Counted from the stretch's first letter, positions 20,851 to 30,653 are shown. The stretch: 64,000 nucleotides of DNA from Actinoallomurus spadix (GCF_024055725.1 NZ_JAMXMX010000004.1:124001-188000); one strand, 5' to 3'. The notes: a model not told the origin generated them from the letters alone. Numbers and translations are program-made.

Positions 20851-22343
20851 CCGCCCCCCGCCACGGCGTCTCCCGGCGCCGGCTCCGCCTGCCACCGGCC
20901 CGTATCCGGGTCCGCACGCTGCGCGGCAGGCTGATCGCCGGGTCGCTCCTGCTGTTCACGCTCGCCTGCACGGTCGTCGGGGTCGCCACGAGCCTCTCCC
21001 TGCAGCGTTTCCTCATCGGCCGGCTCGATCAGCAGCTCCAGGAGGCCAAGGGCCGGTACGCCATCAGCCTGGAGCACACGGAGCAGGACGAGCACTTCGA
21101 CCGGGTGAAGGGCCAGGCGGTCGGCACGTTCGGCGCCCGCCTGGCCGGCGGCCGGGTCACGCAGTGCGGCGTCGTACGGGACGACGGCGGCACGCTGGAC
21201 CTGCCGCCGGAGGACCGGGCGCGGCTGGAGGCGCTGTCGCCCGACGGCCGGCCACGGACGGTCGAGCTGGAGTCCCTCGGCAGGTACCGGCTCATGGCCG
21301 GCCACGGCGAGGACCGCGACGTCCTGGTCACCGGGCTGCCGATGCACGGCGTCGACGAGACGGTGGGCCGGCTCCTCGTGATCGAGATCTCGGTGTTCAT
21401 CGTCGTCCTGACCGTCGGCGGGGTCGCCGGCGCCACGCTGGTACGGCTCGCCCTGCGCCCGCTGCGCCGCGTCGCCGCGACCGCCACCCACGTCTCCGAG
21501 CTGCCGCTGGCGAGCGGGGAGGTCGCGCTGCCGGCGCGCGTGCCGGAGACCGAGCCCGGAACCGAGGTCGGGCAGGTCGGCACGGCCTTCAACCACATGC
21601 TGGAACACGTCGAGTCGGCGCTCGCGCAACGACAGGCCAGTGAGGACAGGCTGCGGCGGTTCATCGCCGACGCCAGCCACGAGCTGCGCACGCCGCTGGC
21701 GAGCATCCGCAGCCACGCCGAGCTGGCCCGCCGGGACCCCGGCGAGACCGGCCCGCGGGTCGACCACGCGCTGCGCCGGATCGAGGCGGAGTCGGCGCGG
21801 ATGGGGCACCTGGTCGACGACCTGCTCCTGCTCGCGCGGCTCGACGCCGGGCGCCCGCTCGCGAACGAACCGGTCGACCTGACGCGCCTCGCGATCGACA
21901 CCACCAGCGACGCGCGGGCCGCCGGCCCCGACCACCACTGGGCCCTGGACCTTCCGGAGGATCCGGTCACGGTGTACGGGGACGAGTTCCGGCTCCATCA
22001 GGTCATCGGGAACCTCCTGACCAACGCCCGCACCCACACCCCGCCGGGCACGAACGTCACCGTGCGCGTCGCCGCAGCCGACCATGGCCGGACGGTCCTG
22101 CTCGAGGTGATCGACGATGGCCCCGGCGTCCCCGCCGACCTGCGCGGTGACGTCTTCGAACGCTTCGTACGGGGCGACGGCTCACGGTCGCGCAAGGCCG
22201 GTGGCAGCGGGCTGGGGCTGGCGATCGTGTCCGCCGTCGTCCAGGCCCACGGCGGGTCGACGTCGCTCGTCGGCGGGCCGGGGCGGACGTGCTTCCGGAT
22301 CCGGCTGCCGGTCGGAGCGCCCGGCGAGGAGCCGCGGGACTGA
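20847..22343 (+). CDS. Membrane sensor histidine kinase
   Basis: A 498-residue kinase with membrane helices at about 30-50 and 176-200 enclosing an extracellular sensor of about 125 residues, then HAMP (200-262), a HisKA domain with phosphorylated His278 (ADASHELRTPLAS) and an ATPase domain with NLLTNARTHTP, DDGPGVP and GGSGLGLAIV. The ATG overlaps the response regulator stop by four bases. The extracellular sensor has one Cys and no recognised fold. It resembles the TrcS/MprB-like class common in actinobacteria. The signal may be envelope redox state or metal, suggested only by the neighbouring operon. Confidence 0.93.
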   Translation: MTAPRHGVSRRRLRLPPARIRVRTLRGRLIAGSLLLFTLACTVVGVATSLSLQRFLIGRLDQQLQEAKGRYAISLEHTEQDEHFDRVKGQAVGTFGARLAGGRVTQCGVVRDDGGTLDLPPEDRARLEALSPDGRPRTVELESLGRYRLMAGHGEDRDVLVTGLPMHGVDETVGRLLVIEISVFIVVLTVGGVAGATLVRLALRPLRRVAATATHVSELPLASGEVALPARVPETEPGTEVGQVGTAFNHMLEHVESALAQRQASEDRLRRFIADASHELRTPLASIRSHAELARRDPGETGPRVDHALRRIEAESARMGHLVDDLLLLARLDAGRPLANEPVDLTRLAIDTTSDARAAGPDHHWALDLPEDPVTVYGDEFRLHQVIGNLLTNARTHTPPGTNVTVRVAAADHGRTVLLEVIDDGPGVPADLRGDVFERFVRGDGSRSRKAGGSGLGLAIVSAVVQAHGGSTSLVGGPGRTCFRIRLPVGAPGEEPRD

Positions 22344-22376
22344 GATCCGCTCCGGCACGCGGTCCCAGATGGACGG

Positions 22377-23234
22377 TCAGGGGCGGGCGCGTACGACGGC
22401 GACCGGGCAGGCGGAGTGATGGATCACGCCGTGACTCACCGAGCCGAGGTGCAGGCCGAGGCGGCCCCCGCCGTTCGCGCGGACGCCGACGACGAGCAGG
22501 TCCGCGCGGGCGGAGCGCGCGATGAGTTCGCCGACCGTGTGCCCCACGACCGCCTGCTCGACGACCCTGACCTCGGGATACCTGTCCCGCCAGGGCGCGA
22601 GCGCGCCGACCAGGAGCGTCGCCGCGGCCGCAGCCGCGTCGTGGATCGCGTCCGGGTAGGAGGCCGTGAGCGCGGCGGACGGCGCCGGCGCGACGTGCAC
22701 CGCCCGCACCCACGCGCCCCGCAGGTGCGCCGTCTCGAAGGCGTACTGCAGCGCGAGGGCGGACTCTCCGGACCGGTCGACTCCGACGACGACCTCGCCG
22801 CGGGTCTCGCCCGTCTCGCCCCGGACGATCACCACCGGGCCGGGAGCGTGGCCCGCCACCTTCAACCCGGTCGACCCGAGCAGCAGAGCCGCGAGGCCCC
22901 CGAGGCCGCGGTTGCCGACCACGGTCTCGTACGCGCCGAAGGCCGCCTGGCGGAGCGCCTCGGACGGGGTCTCCTCGACGAGCTCGGTGGTGACCTCGAT
23001 GCCCGGCCCGGCCTTCGCGGCGAGGTCGGCGGCTTCGGTGAGGACGCGGGCCGCGTCCTCTGCGCGGGATTCGCCCAGGCCGGGAGCCGGGTGGAACGGC
23101 ACGTCGTAAGGCCAGCGTTCGACGGCGTGCAGCACGTGGAGCGGGCGACCGGTCCGTACCGCCTCCTCCGCCGCCCACTCGACCGCGAGACCGGCGCGGG
23201 GTGAGCCGTCCGTTCCGACGACGATCGGCCTCAT
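22377..23234 (-). CDS. Tandem-domain universal stress protein
   Basis: A 285-residue protein with two UspA domains (about 1-142 and 148-285). Each has the ATP-binding pattern: VVGTDGSPRAG plus GNRGLGGLAALLLGST in the first, VVGVDRSGES plus GVRANGGGRLGLHLGSVSH in the second. Mycobacterial tandem Usp proteins of this form are members of the DosR dormancy regulon. The ATG at 23234 has GGAG eight bases upstream. A DosR-box-like palindrome lies at 23343-23356, 109 bases upstream, within the end of the kinase gene. It is the last gene of a same-strand run phosphoketolase - acetate kinase - kinase - Usp. Confidence 0.92.
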   Translation of the reverse strand: MRPIVVGTDGSPRAGLAVEWAAEEAVRTGRPLHVLHAVERWPYDVPFHPAPGLGESRAEDAARVLTEAADLAAKAGPGIEVTTELVEETPSEALRQAAFGAYETVVGNRGLGGLAALLLGSTGLKVAGHAPGPVVIVRGETGETRGEVVVGVDRSGESALALQYAFETAHLRGAWVRAVHVAPAPSAALTASYPDAIHDAAAAAATLLVGALAPWRDRYPEVRVVEQAVVGHTVGELIARSARADLLVVGVRANGGGRLGLHLGSVSHGVIHHSACPVAVVRARP

Positions 23235-23316
23235 GGGGATCTCCTCTGCGAGCGGGTGTTCCCGGCCGGCCACGTTCGTCACGTGAGCGTCACGGGGTCT
23301 GTTCACGCCTCCAGGA

Positions 23317-24969
23317 TCATCGTCCGCCGGAACCGGCCGGAAGGGACCAAGGTCCCCGTACCACTCGCCGCTCGGCCGGACTTCCCTCCGGGCCCGCGTG
23401 CGCGGGCACGCGCCATTCCAGGACGCTGCCGCCGCGCTCCCCCGGTCCGACGCGGAAGGAGCCGCCGAGCCGTTCGGCCCGTTCGGCGAGGTTGCGCAGG
23501 CCGCTCCGGCGTCCGCCCGGCCGGATTCCGATCCCGTCGTCGGCGACCCGTACGACCAGGTCGTCGGCCACGCTCACGGTCACGCTCACCCGGCGGGCCC
23601 GGGCGTGCCGCGCGGCGTTGGAGAGCGCCTCCGCCAGCACGGCCGTGACCTGGGTGGCCACCCCGTCGTCCACCACCAGGTCCAGGGGGCCGTCCAGCCG
23701 GACCTCCGGGGAGAACCCGAGCGTCTCCTCCGCCCGGTCGGTCACGCGCCGGATCCGCGCGCGCAGCCCGTGCTCGGCCGGCGCCTCCTGGAGGGCGAAG
23801 ATCGTCGAGCGGATCTGGCGGATCGTGTCGTCCAGGTCGTCGACCGCGCGCTGGACGCGGACGGCCACGTCCCGCCGTTCGGCCGTCTGGGCGGCGCCCA
23901 TCAGCGTCATGGCCGTCGCGAACAGTCGCTGGATGACGGTGTCGTGCAGGTCCTTGGCGATCCGGCCCCGCTCCTCCAGCAGCAGGAGCCGCTCGGTGTC
24001 GCGGCGCCGGTCGGCGAGTTCGAGCGCGACCGCCGCCTGGGCGGCGAACGCCTCGAGCAACCGGCGGGCGGACCGCCCGAACGCGGGCCCGCCCCGCGGG
24101 TTGCCCACCGACAGGACGCCGCGCGCGGCCGCATCCGAGCCCAGGGGGACGATCAGCACCGGTCCGATCGGGTCCGGGAGGCGGATCCCGGCGGCGCGCA
24201 GGTACTCGTCCGCGTCGGCCAGGACGACGGACCGGCCGCTCCGGTGGACCCGGCCGGCGACGGCGTCGCCGGCGCGGAGCCGCATGCCGCGGAGCGCGTC
24301 GGCGTACCGGCCGGCGGTGGCCTCGACGACGAGTTCGCCGCCGTCGGCCAGGAGCACGCCGGCGGTGGCGGCGGAGCAGATCTCCCGGGCGCGTTCGGCG
24401 ACCAGCTCGAGCACCTCCTCCGGCTCGGTGCCGGACAGCAACGACGCCGAGACCTCGGCCGACGCCTGGAGCCAGCGCTCCCGCCGCCGGGCCTCCTCGT
24501 ACAGCCGGGCGTTCTCGATGGCCACGCCCGCCGCGACGGCGAGGGCGGTGACGATGTTCTCGTCGTTCTCGTCGAAGTCCCCGCCGTCGTTCCTGCCGGT
24601 GAGCTCCAGCGTGCCGAACACCGCGTCGCGGACCCGTACCGGCACGCTGAGCGACCGGCCGGGCGGCGGGCCGGCGCCGGGACCGCCCACGGCCACGAGC
24701 CGCCCGAGCCGGTCGTCCTCCCCGATCACTCTCAGGGCGCACCGGCGGGCGCCGGCGAGCGCGGCCGCCGCCTCGACGATCCGCCGCAGCACACCGTCGA
24801 GGTCGAGATCGCTCTCGATGGTCACGACCGCCTCCACCAGCGCGTGCACGCGGTCACGTGTGGTGAGCACGGCGGCCAGCCGCGTCTGCAGCTCGGCGAG
24901 CAGCTCATCGAGCCGCAAGTGCGGCAGGAGGCCGGAACCGTCCCGTCCCGGCAAGGTGTCGGAAGGCAT
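23317..24969 (-). CDS. DevS/DosS-like GAF-GAF sensor histidine kinase lacking the heme-ligand region
   Basis: A 550-residue soluble kinase of the NarL-partner class: GAF domain 1 (about 50-160), GAF domain 2 (about 178-320), dimerisation helix with phosphorylated His342 (IAKDLHDTVIQRLF) and a short ATPase domain (ALSNAARHARA, VADDGIGI, GLRNLAERAERLGG). The order and the link IENARLYEEARRRE between GAF domains are those of DosS/DosT. GAF 1 contains no histidine at all, and the loop that carries the proximal heme His in DosS is missing, so heme-based oxygen sensing looks unlikely. The ATG at 24969 is chosen for its GGGGGAGG site. No response regulator is adjacent. An in-frame extension to 25050 is possible. 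Confidence 0.87.
   Translation of the reverse strand: MPSDTLPGRDGSGLLPHLRLDELLAELQTRLAAVLTTRDRVHALVEAVVTIESDLDLDGVLRRIVEAAAALAGARRCALRVIGEDDRLGRLVAVGGPGAGPPPGRSLSVPVRVRDAVFGTLELTGRNDGGDFDENDENIVTALAVAAGVAIENARLYEEARRRERWLQASAEVSASLLSGTEPEEVLELVAERAREICSAATAGVLLADGGELVVEATAGRYADALRGMRLRAGDAVAGRVHRSGRSVVLADADEYLRAAGIRLPDPIGPVLIVPLGSDAAARGVLSVGNPRGGPAFGRSARRLLEAFAAQAAVALELADRRRDTERLLLLEERGRIAKDLHDTVIQRLFATAMTLMGAAQTAERRDVAVRVQRAVDDLDDTIRQIRSTIFALQEAPAEHGLRARIRRVTDRAEETLGFSPEVRLDGPLDLVVDDGVATQVTAVLAEALSNAARHARARRVSVTVSVADDLVVRVADDGIGIRPGGRRSGLRNLAERAERLGGSFRVGPGERGGSVLEWRVPAHAGPEGSPAERRVVRGPWSLPAGSGGR
23343..23356. promoter_or_regulatory. DosR-box-like palindrome upstream of the universal stress protein
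   Basis: GGGACCAAGGTCCC has six-base perfect arms around AA and matches the core of the DosR/DevR box (GGGAC-N4-GTCCC). It lies inside the 3' end of the kinase gene, 109 bases upstream of the Usp start. The identical 14-mer occurs again at 28604-28617. Confidence 0.6.
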
Positions 24970-25055
24970 GGCAGCGAGAACCTCCCCCGTCAGGCCGCTG
25001 CCCTGGGCCCGCTTGTTCACAGTATGGAACACCGGGTCGCCTGGGTGCACGCCGG

Positions 25056-26117
25056 CTACCTGGACGCCGCCCCGAGTACCGCGCGCGTTCCCGCCGCGAC
25101 CTCGAGGTCCTCCCGCGCCGTCACGACGAGGGAGCGGACCGCCGCCCCCGGGGCTCCGATGTCCGCGTCACCGCGGGCGGCGGCATTGCGGACCGGGTCG
25201 ATCCGTACGCCCAGGAAGCCGAGTCCGTCCGCCGCGCGCCGCCTGATCTCGGGCGCGTGCTCGCCGACGCCGCCGGTGAAGACCAGGACGTCGAGCCCGC
25301 CCATGGCCGCGGTCATCTCCGCGATCAGGCCGCGCAGCCGGTGCACGTAGACCTCCAGCGCGAGCGTCGCGTCGGCGTCGTCGCGGGCGAGGATCTGCCG
25401 CATGTCCGGGGTGCCGGCCAGGGCCAGCAGGCCGGACTCGTGCTCCAGCACCTCGGCGAGCTCGTCGATGGCGACGCCCTCGTGCTGCTGCAGCCACAGC
25501 AGCAGGCCCGGGTCGACGCTGCCGGACCGGGTCGCCATCACCAGACCTTCGAGCGGGGTGAACCCCATGGTGGTGTCGACCGAGCGGCCGCCGGCCACCG
25601 CGCACAGCGACGCCCCGGCGCCCAGGTGGCAGACGACGATCCGCAGCGCCGCCGGGTCGGCGCCCAGCAGCTCCCCGGTCCGCCGTGTCGCGTACGCGTG
25701 GGACAGGCCGTGGAAGCCGTAGCGGCGCAGGCCGTACTTCTCCCGCCACGAGGCGGGCAGGGCGTACGTCGCGGCGGCGGCCGGCAGCCCGGCGTGGAAG
25801 GCGGTGTCGAAGCAGGCCACCTCCGGGACGCCGGGCAGCACCGCCCGTACGGCGTCGATGCCGTGCAGCGACTTCGGCTGGTGCAGCGGGGCCAGGTCGA
25901 CCAGGGCCCGCAGCCGCCGCTCGACGTCGTCGTCGATCAGCACGGGCTGGGTGAACTCCCGGCCGCCGTGGACGATCCGGTGGCCGATCGCGTCGGGCGC
26001 GGGCAGGTCCGCGAGCTCGTCCAGGCTCCCGGGCCTGGCCAGCACGGTGTCGCCGGCGTCCAGCAGGCTCAGCTTCAGACTGCTGGACCCGGCGTTTACC
26101 ACGAGCACCCTGCTCAT
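25056..26117 (-). CDS. ackA: Acetate kinase
   Basis: A 353-residue sugar-kinase-fold enzyme converting acetyl phosphate and ADP to acetate and ATP. Conserved elements are [31 protein letters not shown] (catalytic Asp), [42 protein letters not shown] and [14 protein letters not shown]. It is shorter than E. coli AckA (400) but like other actinobacterial forms paired with phosphoketolase. The ATG overlaps the phosphoketolase stop by four bases (ATGA), so acetyl phosphate from that enzyme is turned into ATP by its translational partner. Confidence 0.95.
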   Translation of the reverse strand: MSRVLVVNAGSSSLKLSLLDAGDTVLARPGSLDELADLPAPDAIGHRIVHGGREFTQPVLIDDDVERRLRALVDLAPLHQPKSLHGIDAVRAVLPGVPEVACFDTAFHAGLPAAAATYALPASWREKYGLRRYGFHGLSHAYATRRTGELLGADPAALRIVVCHLGAGASLCAVAGGRSVDTTMGFTPLEGLVMATRSGSVDPGLLLWLQQHEGVAIDELAEVLEHESGLLALAGTPDMRQILARDDADATLALEVYVHRLRGLIAEMTAAMGGLDVLVFTGGVGEHAPEIRRRAADGLGFLGVRIDPVRNAAARGDADIGAPGAAVRSLVVTAREDLEVAAGTRAVLGAASR

Positions 26118-28474
26118 GAGAGCCTGCCGTGCGGCCACGCCCAGTTCGCCACCTCGGGCAGGTCCTCGCCGTGCTCCCGGGTGTACGCCCGGGCCCGGAG
26201 ACGCTGGTCGATCATCTGCTGGCGCACGTACGCGCCCCGCCCGCCGAGCTGCGGAAGCCGGTCGATGACGTCCATCACGAGGTGGAAGCGGTCCAGGTCG
26301 TTCATCATGACCATGTCGAACGGCGTGGTCGTGGTGCCCTCCTCCTTGTACCCGCGGACGTGCAGGTGGTGGTGGCCGTGCCGCCGGTAGGTGAGCCGGT
26401 GGATGAGGTACGGGTATCCGTGGAAGGCGAAGATCACCGGCTTGTCGGTGGTGAACACCGAGTCGTACTCCGCGTCGGACATCCCGTGGGGGTGCTCGGT
26501 GTCGGGCTCCAGCCGCATCAGGTCGACGACGTTGACCACCCGGACCCGCAGCTCGGGGAAGTGCTCGCGGAGCAGGTCGGCGGCGGCGAGCGTCTCCAGG
26601 GTGGGGATGTCGCCGGCGCAGGCGAGGACGACGTCCGGGTCACCGCCGGAGTCCGTGCTCGCCCAGTCCCAGATGCCGATGCCCCGGGCGCAGTGCGCCA
26701 CCGCCTCCTCCATCGACAGCCAGTTCAGGGCCGGCTGCTTGCCGGCGACGACGACGTTGACGTAGTCGCGGGAGCGCAGGCAGTGGTCGGCCACCGACAG
26801 CAGGGTGTTGGCGTCCGGCGGCAGGTAGACCCGGACGGTCTCGGACTTCTTGTTCACCACGACGTCGAGGAAGCCGGGGTCCTGGTGGGTGAAGCCGTTG
26901 TGGTCCTGGCGCCAGACGTGCGAGCTGAGCAGGTAGTTCAGGGACGCGATCGGCTGCCGCCACGGCAGGCGCCGGGTGACGTACAGCCACTTGGCGTGCT
27001 GGTTGAACATCGAGTCGACGATGTGGACGAACGCCTCGTAGCTGTTGAACAGCCCGTGGCGTCCGGTGAGCAGGTAGCCCTCCAGCCAGCCCTGGCACAG
27101 GTGCTCGCTCAGCACCTCCATGACCCGGCCGTGCGGGGCCAGGTGCTCATCCGTGGGCAGGCGCTCGGCCTCCCAGACCCGGTCGGTCTCCTCGAACACG
27201 GCCGCCAGGCGGTTCGACGCGGTCTCGTCCGGCCCCATGATCCGGAAGTTGTCGGCGTTGTCGGCGATCACGTCGCGCAGGAAGCCGCCCAGCACGCGCG
27301 TCGCCTCGCTGTAGCCCGTCCCCGGCTTGTCGACGGGCACGGCGTACTCGCGGAAGTCCCGCAGGTCGAGGTCGCGCAGCAGCACGCCGCCGTTGGCGTG
27401 CGGGTTCGCGCTCATGCGCCGCTCGCCCTCGGGCGGCAGCGCCCGCAGCTCGGCGACCGGCCGGCCGGCCTCGTCGAACAGCTCCTCCGGACGGTAGGAG
27501 CGCAGCCACGCCTCCAGCGCGGCCAGGTGCTCCGGGTCCTCCCGCACGCGGCCGAGCGGCACCTGGTGGGCCCGCCACGTGCCCTCGACGGGCACCCCGT
27601 CGACCTCGCGCGGGCCGGTCCAGCCCTTCGGCGTCCGCAGCACGATCATCGGCCAGCGGGGGCGCTCCGTCGAGCCGCCCTCGCGCGCCGCCGTCTGGAT
27701 ACGGGCGATGTCGTCCAGGGCGTCGTCCAGGGCGCCGGCGAGCTGCCGGTGCACGTCGGCGGGCTCGTCGCCGCTCACGATGATCGGCCGGTGGCCGTAC
27801 CCCTCCAGCAGCGCCACCAGCTCGGGCTCCGGGATGCGGGCGAGCACGGTCGGGTTGGCGATCTTGTAGCCGTTCAGGTGCAGGATCGGCAGCACCGCGC
27901 CGTCGGCCGCCGGGTCGATGAACTTGGTGGAGTGCCAGCTCGTCGCCAGCGGCCCCGTCTCCGCCTCACCGTCGCCGACGATGCAGGCGACGACCAGGTC
28001 CGGATTGTCGAACGCCGCCCCGTACGCGTGGGCGAGGGAGTATCCGAGCTCGCCGCCCTCGTGGATCGAGCCGGGCGTCTCGGGCGCGACGTGGCTGGGC
28101 ACGCCGCCGGGGAAGGAGAACTGCCGGAACAGCCGGGCCATGCCCTCCTCGTCCTGTGACACCGCCGGATAGACCTCGCTGTAGGTACCCTCGAGCCAGG
28201 CGTTCGCGACCGCTGCGGGACCGCCGTGCCCGGGGCCCATGATGTAGATCATGTCCAGGTCGCGTCGCTTGATGACGCGGTTGAGGTGGACGTAGCACAG
28301 GTTCAGGCCGGGCGACGTCCCCCAGTGGCCCAGCAGCCGGGGCTTGATGTCGTCCCGGGTCAGCGGCTCCCGCAGCAGCGGATTCGCACGCAGGTAGATC
28401 TGCCCGACCGACAGGTAGTTCGCGGCCCGCCAGTACGCGTCGATCCGGCGCAGTTCGTCGTCCGCCAAGGTCAT
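26114..28474 (-). CDS. xfp: Phosphoketolase (xylulose-5-phosphate/fructose-6-phosphate)
   Basis: A 786-residue thiamine diphosphate enzyme of normal length that splits xylulose 5-phosphate (or fructose 6-phosphate) to acetyl phosphate and an aldose phosphate. Hallmarks are [68 protein letters not shown] (ThDP-Mg site), [23 protein letters not shown] and the C-terminal [15 protein letters not shown]. With acetate kinase directly behind it, it forms a route that makes ATP without oxygen or pyruvate. Two DosR-like palindromes lie 130-196 bases upstream in the divergent region. Confidence 0.96.
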   Translation of the reverse strand: MTLADDELRRIDAYWRAANYLSVGQIYLRANPLLREPLTRDDIKPRLLGHWGTSPGLNLCYVHLNRVIKRRDLDMIYIMGPGHGGPAAVANAWLEGTYSEVYPAVSQDEEGMARLFRQFSFPGGVPSHVAPETPGSIHEGGELGYSLAHAYGAAFDNPDLVVACIVGDGEAETGPLATSWHSTKFIDPAADGAVLPILHLNGYKIANPTVLARIPEPELVALLEGYGHRPIIVSGDEPADVHRQLAGALDDALDDIARIQTAAREGGSTERPRWPMIVLRTPKGWTGPREVDGVPVEGTWRAHQVPLGRVREDPEHLAALEAWLRSYRPEELFDEAGRPVAELRALPPEGERRMSANPHANGGVLLRDLDLRDFREYAVPVDKPGTGYSEATRVLGGFLRDVIADNADNFRIMGPDETASNRLAAVFEETDRVWEAERLPTDEHLAPHGRVMEVLSEHLCQGWLEGYLLTGRHGLFNSYEAFVHIVDSMFNQHAKWLYVTRRLPWRQPIASLNYLLSSHVWRQDHNGFTHQDPGFLDVVVNKKSETVRVYLPPDANTLLSVADHCLRSRDYVNVVVAGKQPALNWLSMEEAVAHCARGIGIWDWASTDSGGDPDVVLACAGDIPTLETLAAADLLREHFPELRVRVVNVVDLMRLEPDTEHPHGMSDAEYDSVFTTDKPVIFAFHGYPYLIHRLTYRRHGHHHLHVRGYKEEGTTTTPFDMVMMNDLDRFHLVMDVIDRLPQLGGRGAYVRQQMIDQRLRARAYTREHGEDLPEVANWAWPHGRLS

Positions 28475-28603
28475 GACGCGATCTCCTCGATCGATAGGCG
28501 TCGTCGGGCCGCTGGCCCTACCCGCGCGCCCTTCGATGAATCGCGCGGGCCGGTCCGCCGCCCTGGGACCCTCATCGGATCATGGTCCGCGCGCGCTCCT
28601 GCA

Positions 28604-28617
28604 GGGACCAAGGTCCC
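28604..28617. promoter_or_regulatory. DosR-box-like palindrome in the xfp / flavoprotein divergent region
   Basis: GGGACCAAGGTCCC, identical to the copy at 23343-23356. It lies 130 bases upstream of the phosphoketolase start and 141 bases upstream of the PNPOx-like gene start, so it could serve both. Confidence 0.62.
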
Positions 28618-28656
28618 CCGGCGGGCGGACGTACGCCGCGGGCCGTACCGTCCCCG

Positions 28657-28670
28657 CGGACGAAGGTCCC
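28657..28670. promoter_or_regulatory. Second, imperfect DosR-box-like site in the divergent region
   Basis: CGGACGAAGGTCCC matches the 14-mer at 28604 in 12 positions. It starts 53 bases (about five helical turns) from the first site and ends 87 bases before the PNPOx-like start. DosR-regulated promoters often have paired boxes of unequal quality. Confidence 0.45.
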
Positions 28671-28757
28671 GGATCGGGGGACTCCGGCGGAGAAGGACCG
28701 TCGGACGCGGGACGTTAGCCCCTGCCCGCCCGCCCCCGGCGGCAGCAGCATCGAGGT

Positions 28758-29186
28758 ATGCGCTTCGACACGAACGGGCTGGAGATCCTCGACCGCGAGG
28801 AGTGCCTCGCCCTCATGGCATCCGTGCCGGTCGGCCGGGTCGTCTTCACCGACCGGGCCCTGCCCGCGATCCAGCCGGTGAACTTCGTGCTGCACGGCGA
28901 TGACGTGATCATCGCGACCTCGGCCGGTTCCAAGCTGGCCGCGGCCACGGCGGGCACGATCGTCGCCTTCGAGGCCGACGCCTTCGACGCCGGCGACGAG
29001 GCGGGCTGGTCCGTCACGGTCGTCGGGCAGGCGCGGGCGGTCCGTGACTCCGGGGAGCTGCGCCGGCTGTCCCTGCTGCCGCTCGACCCGTGGATTCCCG
29101 GGCGGCACGACCACTTCATCCGCATCCGGAGCGACGTCATCAGCGGGCGGCGGATCCATCCGACGATGGTGGAGGCGAGACCATGA
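28758..29186 (+). CDS. Pyridoxamine 5'-phosphate oxidase-like flavin/F420-binding protein
   Basis: A 142-residue single-domain split-barrel protein with LDREECLALMASVPVGRVVFT, AIQPVNFVLHGDDVIIATSAGSKL (shown in part as PVNFVLHGDD) and GWSVTVVGQARAV, the usual pattern of the PNPOx-like family found in hypoxia-linked clusters of mycobacteria and Streptomyces. It probably binds FMN or F420; substrate unknown. The stop overlaps the start of the CBS-domain gene (ATGA), so the two form an operon divergent from phosphoketolase and preceded by two DosR-like sites. Confidence 0.85.
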   Translation: MRFDTNGLEILDREECLALMASVPVGRVVFTDRALPAIQPVNFVLHGDDVIIATSAGSKLAAATAGTIVAFEADAFDAGDEAGWSVTVVGQARAVRDSGELRRLSLLPLDPWIPGRHDHFIRIRSDVISGRRIHPTMVEARP

Positions 29187-29689
29187 CCGGGACGCTGGAG
29201 GAACGGCCGGTGGGCGAGGCCATGTCGGCCGACGTGCTCGCCGTCACCGAGGACGAGTCGGCGCTGCTGACGTGGGAGCTGATGCGACAGGGCGGCTACC
29301 ACCACGTGCCCGTACTGCGCGACGACGGGAGCCTCGTCGGCGTCCTGGACGCCGAGACGCTGGCCGCCGCCTGGGACAGCGGCGGTCCCGACCGGATGCG
29401 CAAACCCGTCGGAACCCTCGTCGGCCACCACCCGCCGGGGCACGTACGCCCGCAGGACTCCGTCGCCACGGCCGCGCGGGCGATGCTCGCCGCCGGGACC
29501 GACGTCGTCCCGGTCCTCGACGACGACGGGCGGCTGTCGGGACTGTTCACGGCGTGGGACCTGATCGCCCTGGCCGCCGGCGCGCACCCGCGTACCCGGG
29601 CGGGGCACGTCACCGCGCCGCCGCTCTACCGCATCGAGCCGGTGGTGCCCAGACGGCACCCGGAGGGCAGCGCGATCCCGCCGAGCTGA
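29183..29689 (+). CDS. Two-CBS-domain protein
   Basis: A 168-residue cytoplasmic protein made of two CBS domains (about 8-65 and 75-130): VGEAMSADVLAVTEDES with HHVPVLRDDGSLVGVLDAETL, then VRPQDSVATAARAMLAAGTDVVPVLDDDGRLSGLFTAWDL, quoted here in parts. Paired CBS modules bind adenine nucleotides and act as energy-state sensors; the DosR-regulated Hrp1 is a known relative in layout. The C-terminal 35 residues are basic and Pro-rich. The start overlaps the preceding stop by four bases. Confidence 0.87.
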   Translation: MTGTLEERPVGEAMSADVLAVTEDESALLTWELMRQGGYHHVPVLRDDGSLVGVLDAETLAAAWDSGGPDRMRKPVGTLVGHHPPGHVRPQDSVATAARAMLAAGTDVVPVLDDDGRLSGLFTAWDLIALAAGAHPRTRAGHVTAPPLYRIEPVVPRRHPEGSAIPPS

Positions 29690-29718
29690 CCACCGGGCCG
29701 GCACGCTGGTTCCGCGCG

Positions 29719-30555
29719 CTACAGCCGGCGCCAGCGGGCCTCGCAGAAGGAGTACAGGCCGAACACGACCAGGCCGAACGCGACCAGGACCAGCAGCCAC
29801 GGGCCCACCGCGGTGGACGCGAACTCACGCAGCGTCCCGTCGACGCCCCTGGCCTTGCCCGGGTCGTAGGTGACGCCGGCGTAGCCGAGGAAGACTCCGG
29901 CGGCGGCGAACACCAGTGCCCGTGTGGAGCGGCCCACCATGCCGAGCGCCTCGACGACCCTGCGGACCCGGACGCTCATCTGCTCGGTCTTGAGCTGCTT
30001 CTCGAAGTTGCGGCGCAGCGCGCCCACCGCGATCCCGATGCCGCCGGCGACGAAGCCGATCCCGACGAGCAGGACGAGCCACCGGCCCGCCGGGAGGTCG
30101 TGCATCGCCTTCGCGGTGAAGTCCTTGGACTTCTTGTCGCTGGACCCCGGTCCGCCGGCGCCGACGTTGAACGCCACGGTGGTGGCGCACACCGCCGTGT
30201 AGAACACGCCGCGCGCCAGGGAGGCCAGGCGCTTGCCGACCTTGTGCCCATCCGGCCCCGACTGACCCAGGAGTGCCTCGCTGAAGCGCCACAGGGCGAG
30301 GCCCGCGAAGCCGGCCGCCAGCAGCCAAAGGATCACGGTGCCGCCGGAGGTCTTCGCGACCGTCTGCAGGGCCCCCTGCCGGTCCGCCTGCTGCCCGCCC
30401 TTACCGAAGGCGATCTTGATCGCGAGGTACCCCACCAGGAGGTAGATGACGCCGCGGGCGGCGAGGCCGCTCCGGGCGAGAAGCTGGAACGGCGTGCTGT
30501 TGGACGCGCGGCGGCCGGCCGCCTGTACGTGTGCGCTCTGCACGGTCATAGCCAC
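29719..30555 (-). CDS. DUF1206 membrane protein
   Basis: A 278-residue protein with about six membrane helices arranged as three similar helical hairpins, each starting with a motif like ARSGLAARGVIYLLVGYLA, LASLARGVFYTAVCATT or VGRSTRALVFAAAGVFL. This is the DUF1206 pattern. Function is unknown. The ATG is at the end of an AGGTGG-type site. It converges on the CBS gene with 29 bases between stops, and is downstream of the esterase gene on the same strand. Confidence 0.85.
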   Translation of the reverse strand: MAMTVQSAHVQAAGRRASNSTPFQLLARSGLAARGVIYLLVGYLAIKIAFGKGGQQADRQGALQTVAKTSGGTVILWLLAAGFAGLALWRFSEALLGQSGPDGHKVGKRLASLARGVFYTAVCATTVAFNVGAGGPGSSDKKSKDFTAKAMHDLPAGRWLVLLVGIGFVAGGIGIAVGALRRNFEKQLKTEQMSVRVRRVVEALGMVGRSTRALVFAAAGVFLGYAGVTYDPGKARGVDGTLREFASTAVGPWLLVLVAFGLVVFGLYSFCEARWRRL

Positions 30556-30653
30556 CTCCGGGATCGGCCGCGGAGATGCCCTGTCCGCATGAGCTCAAAC
30601 CTGGTGACCGGCCGCGCGCCCTGGGGGACCGTCGCCTGCGGTCGCCCGGTGGG

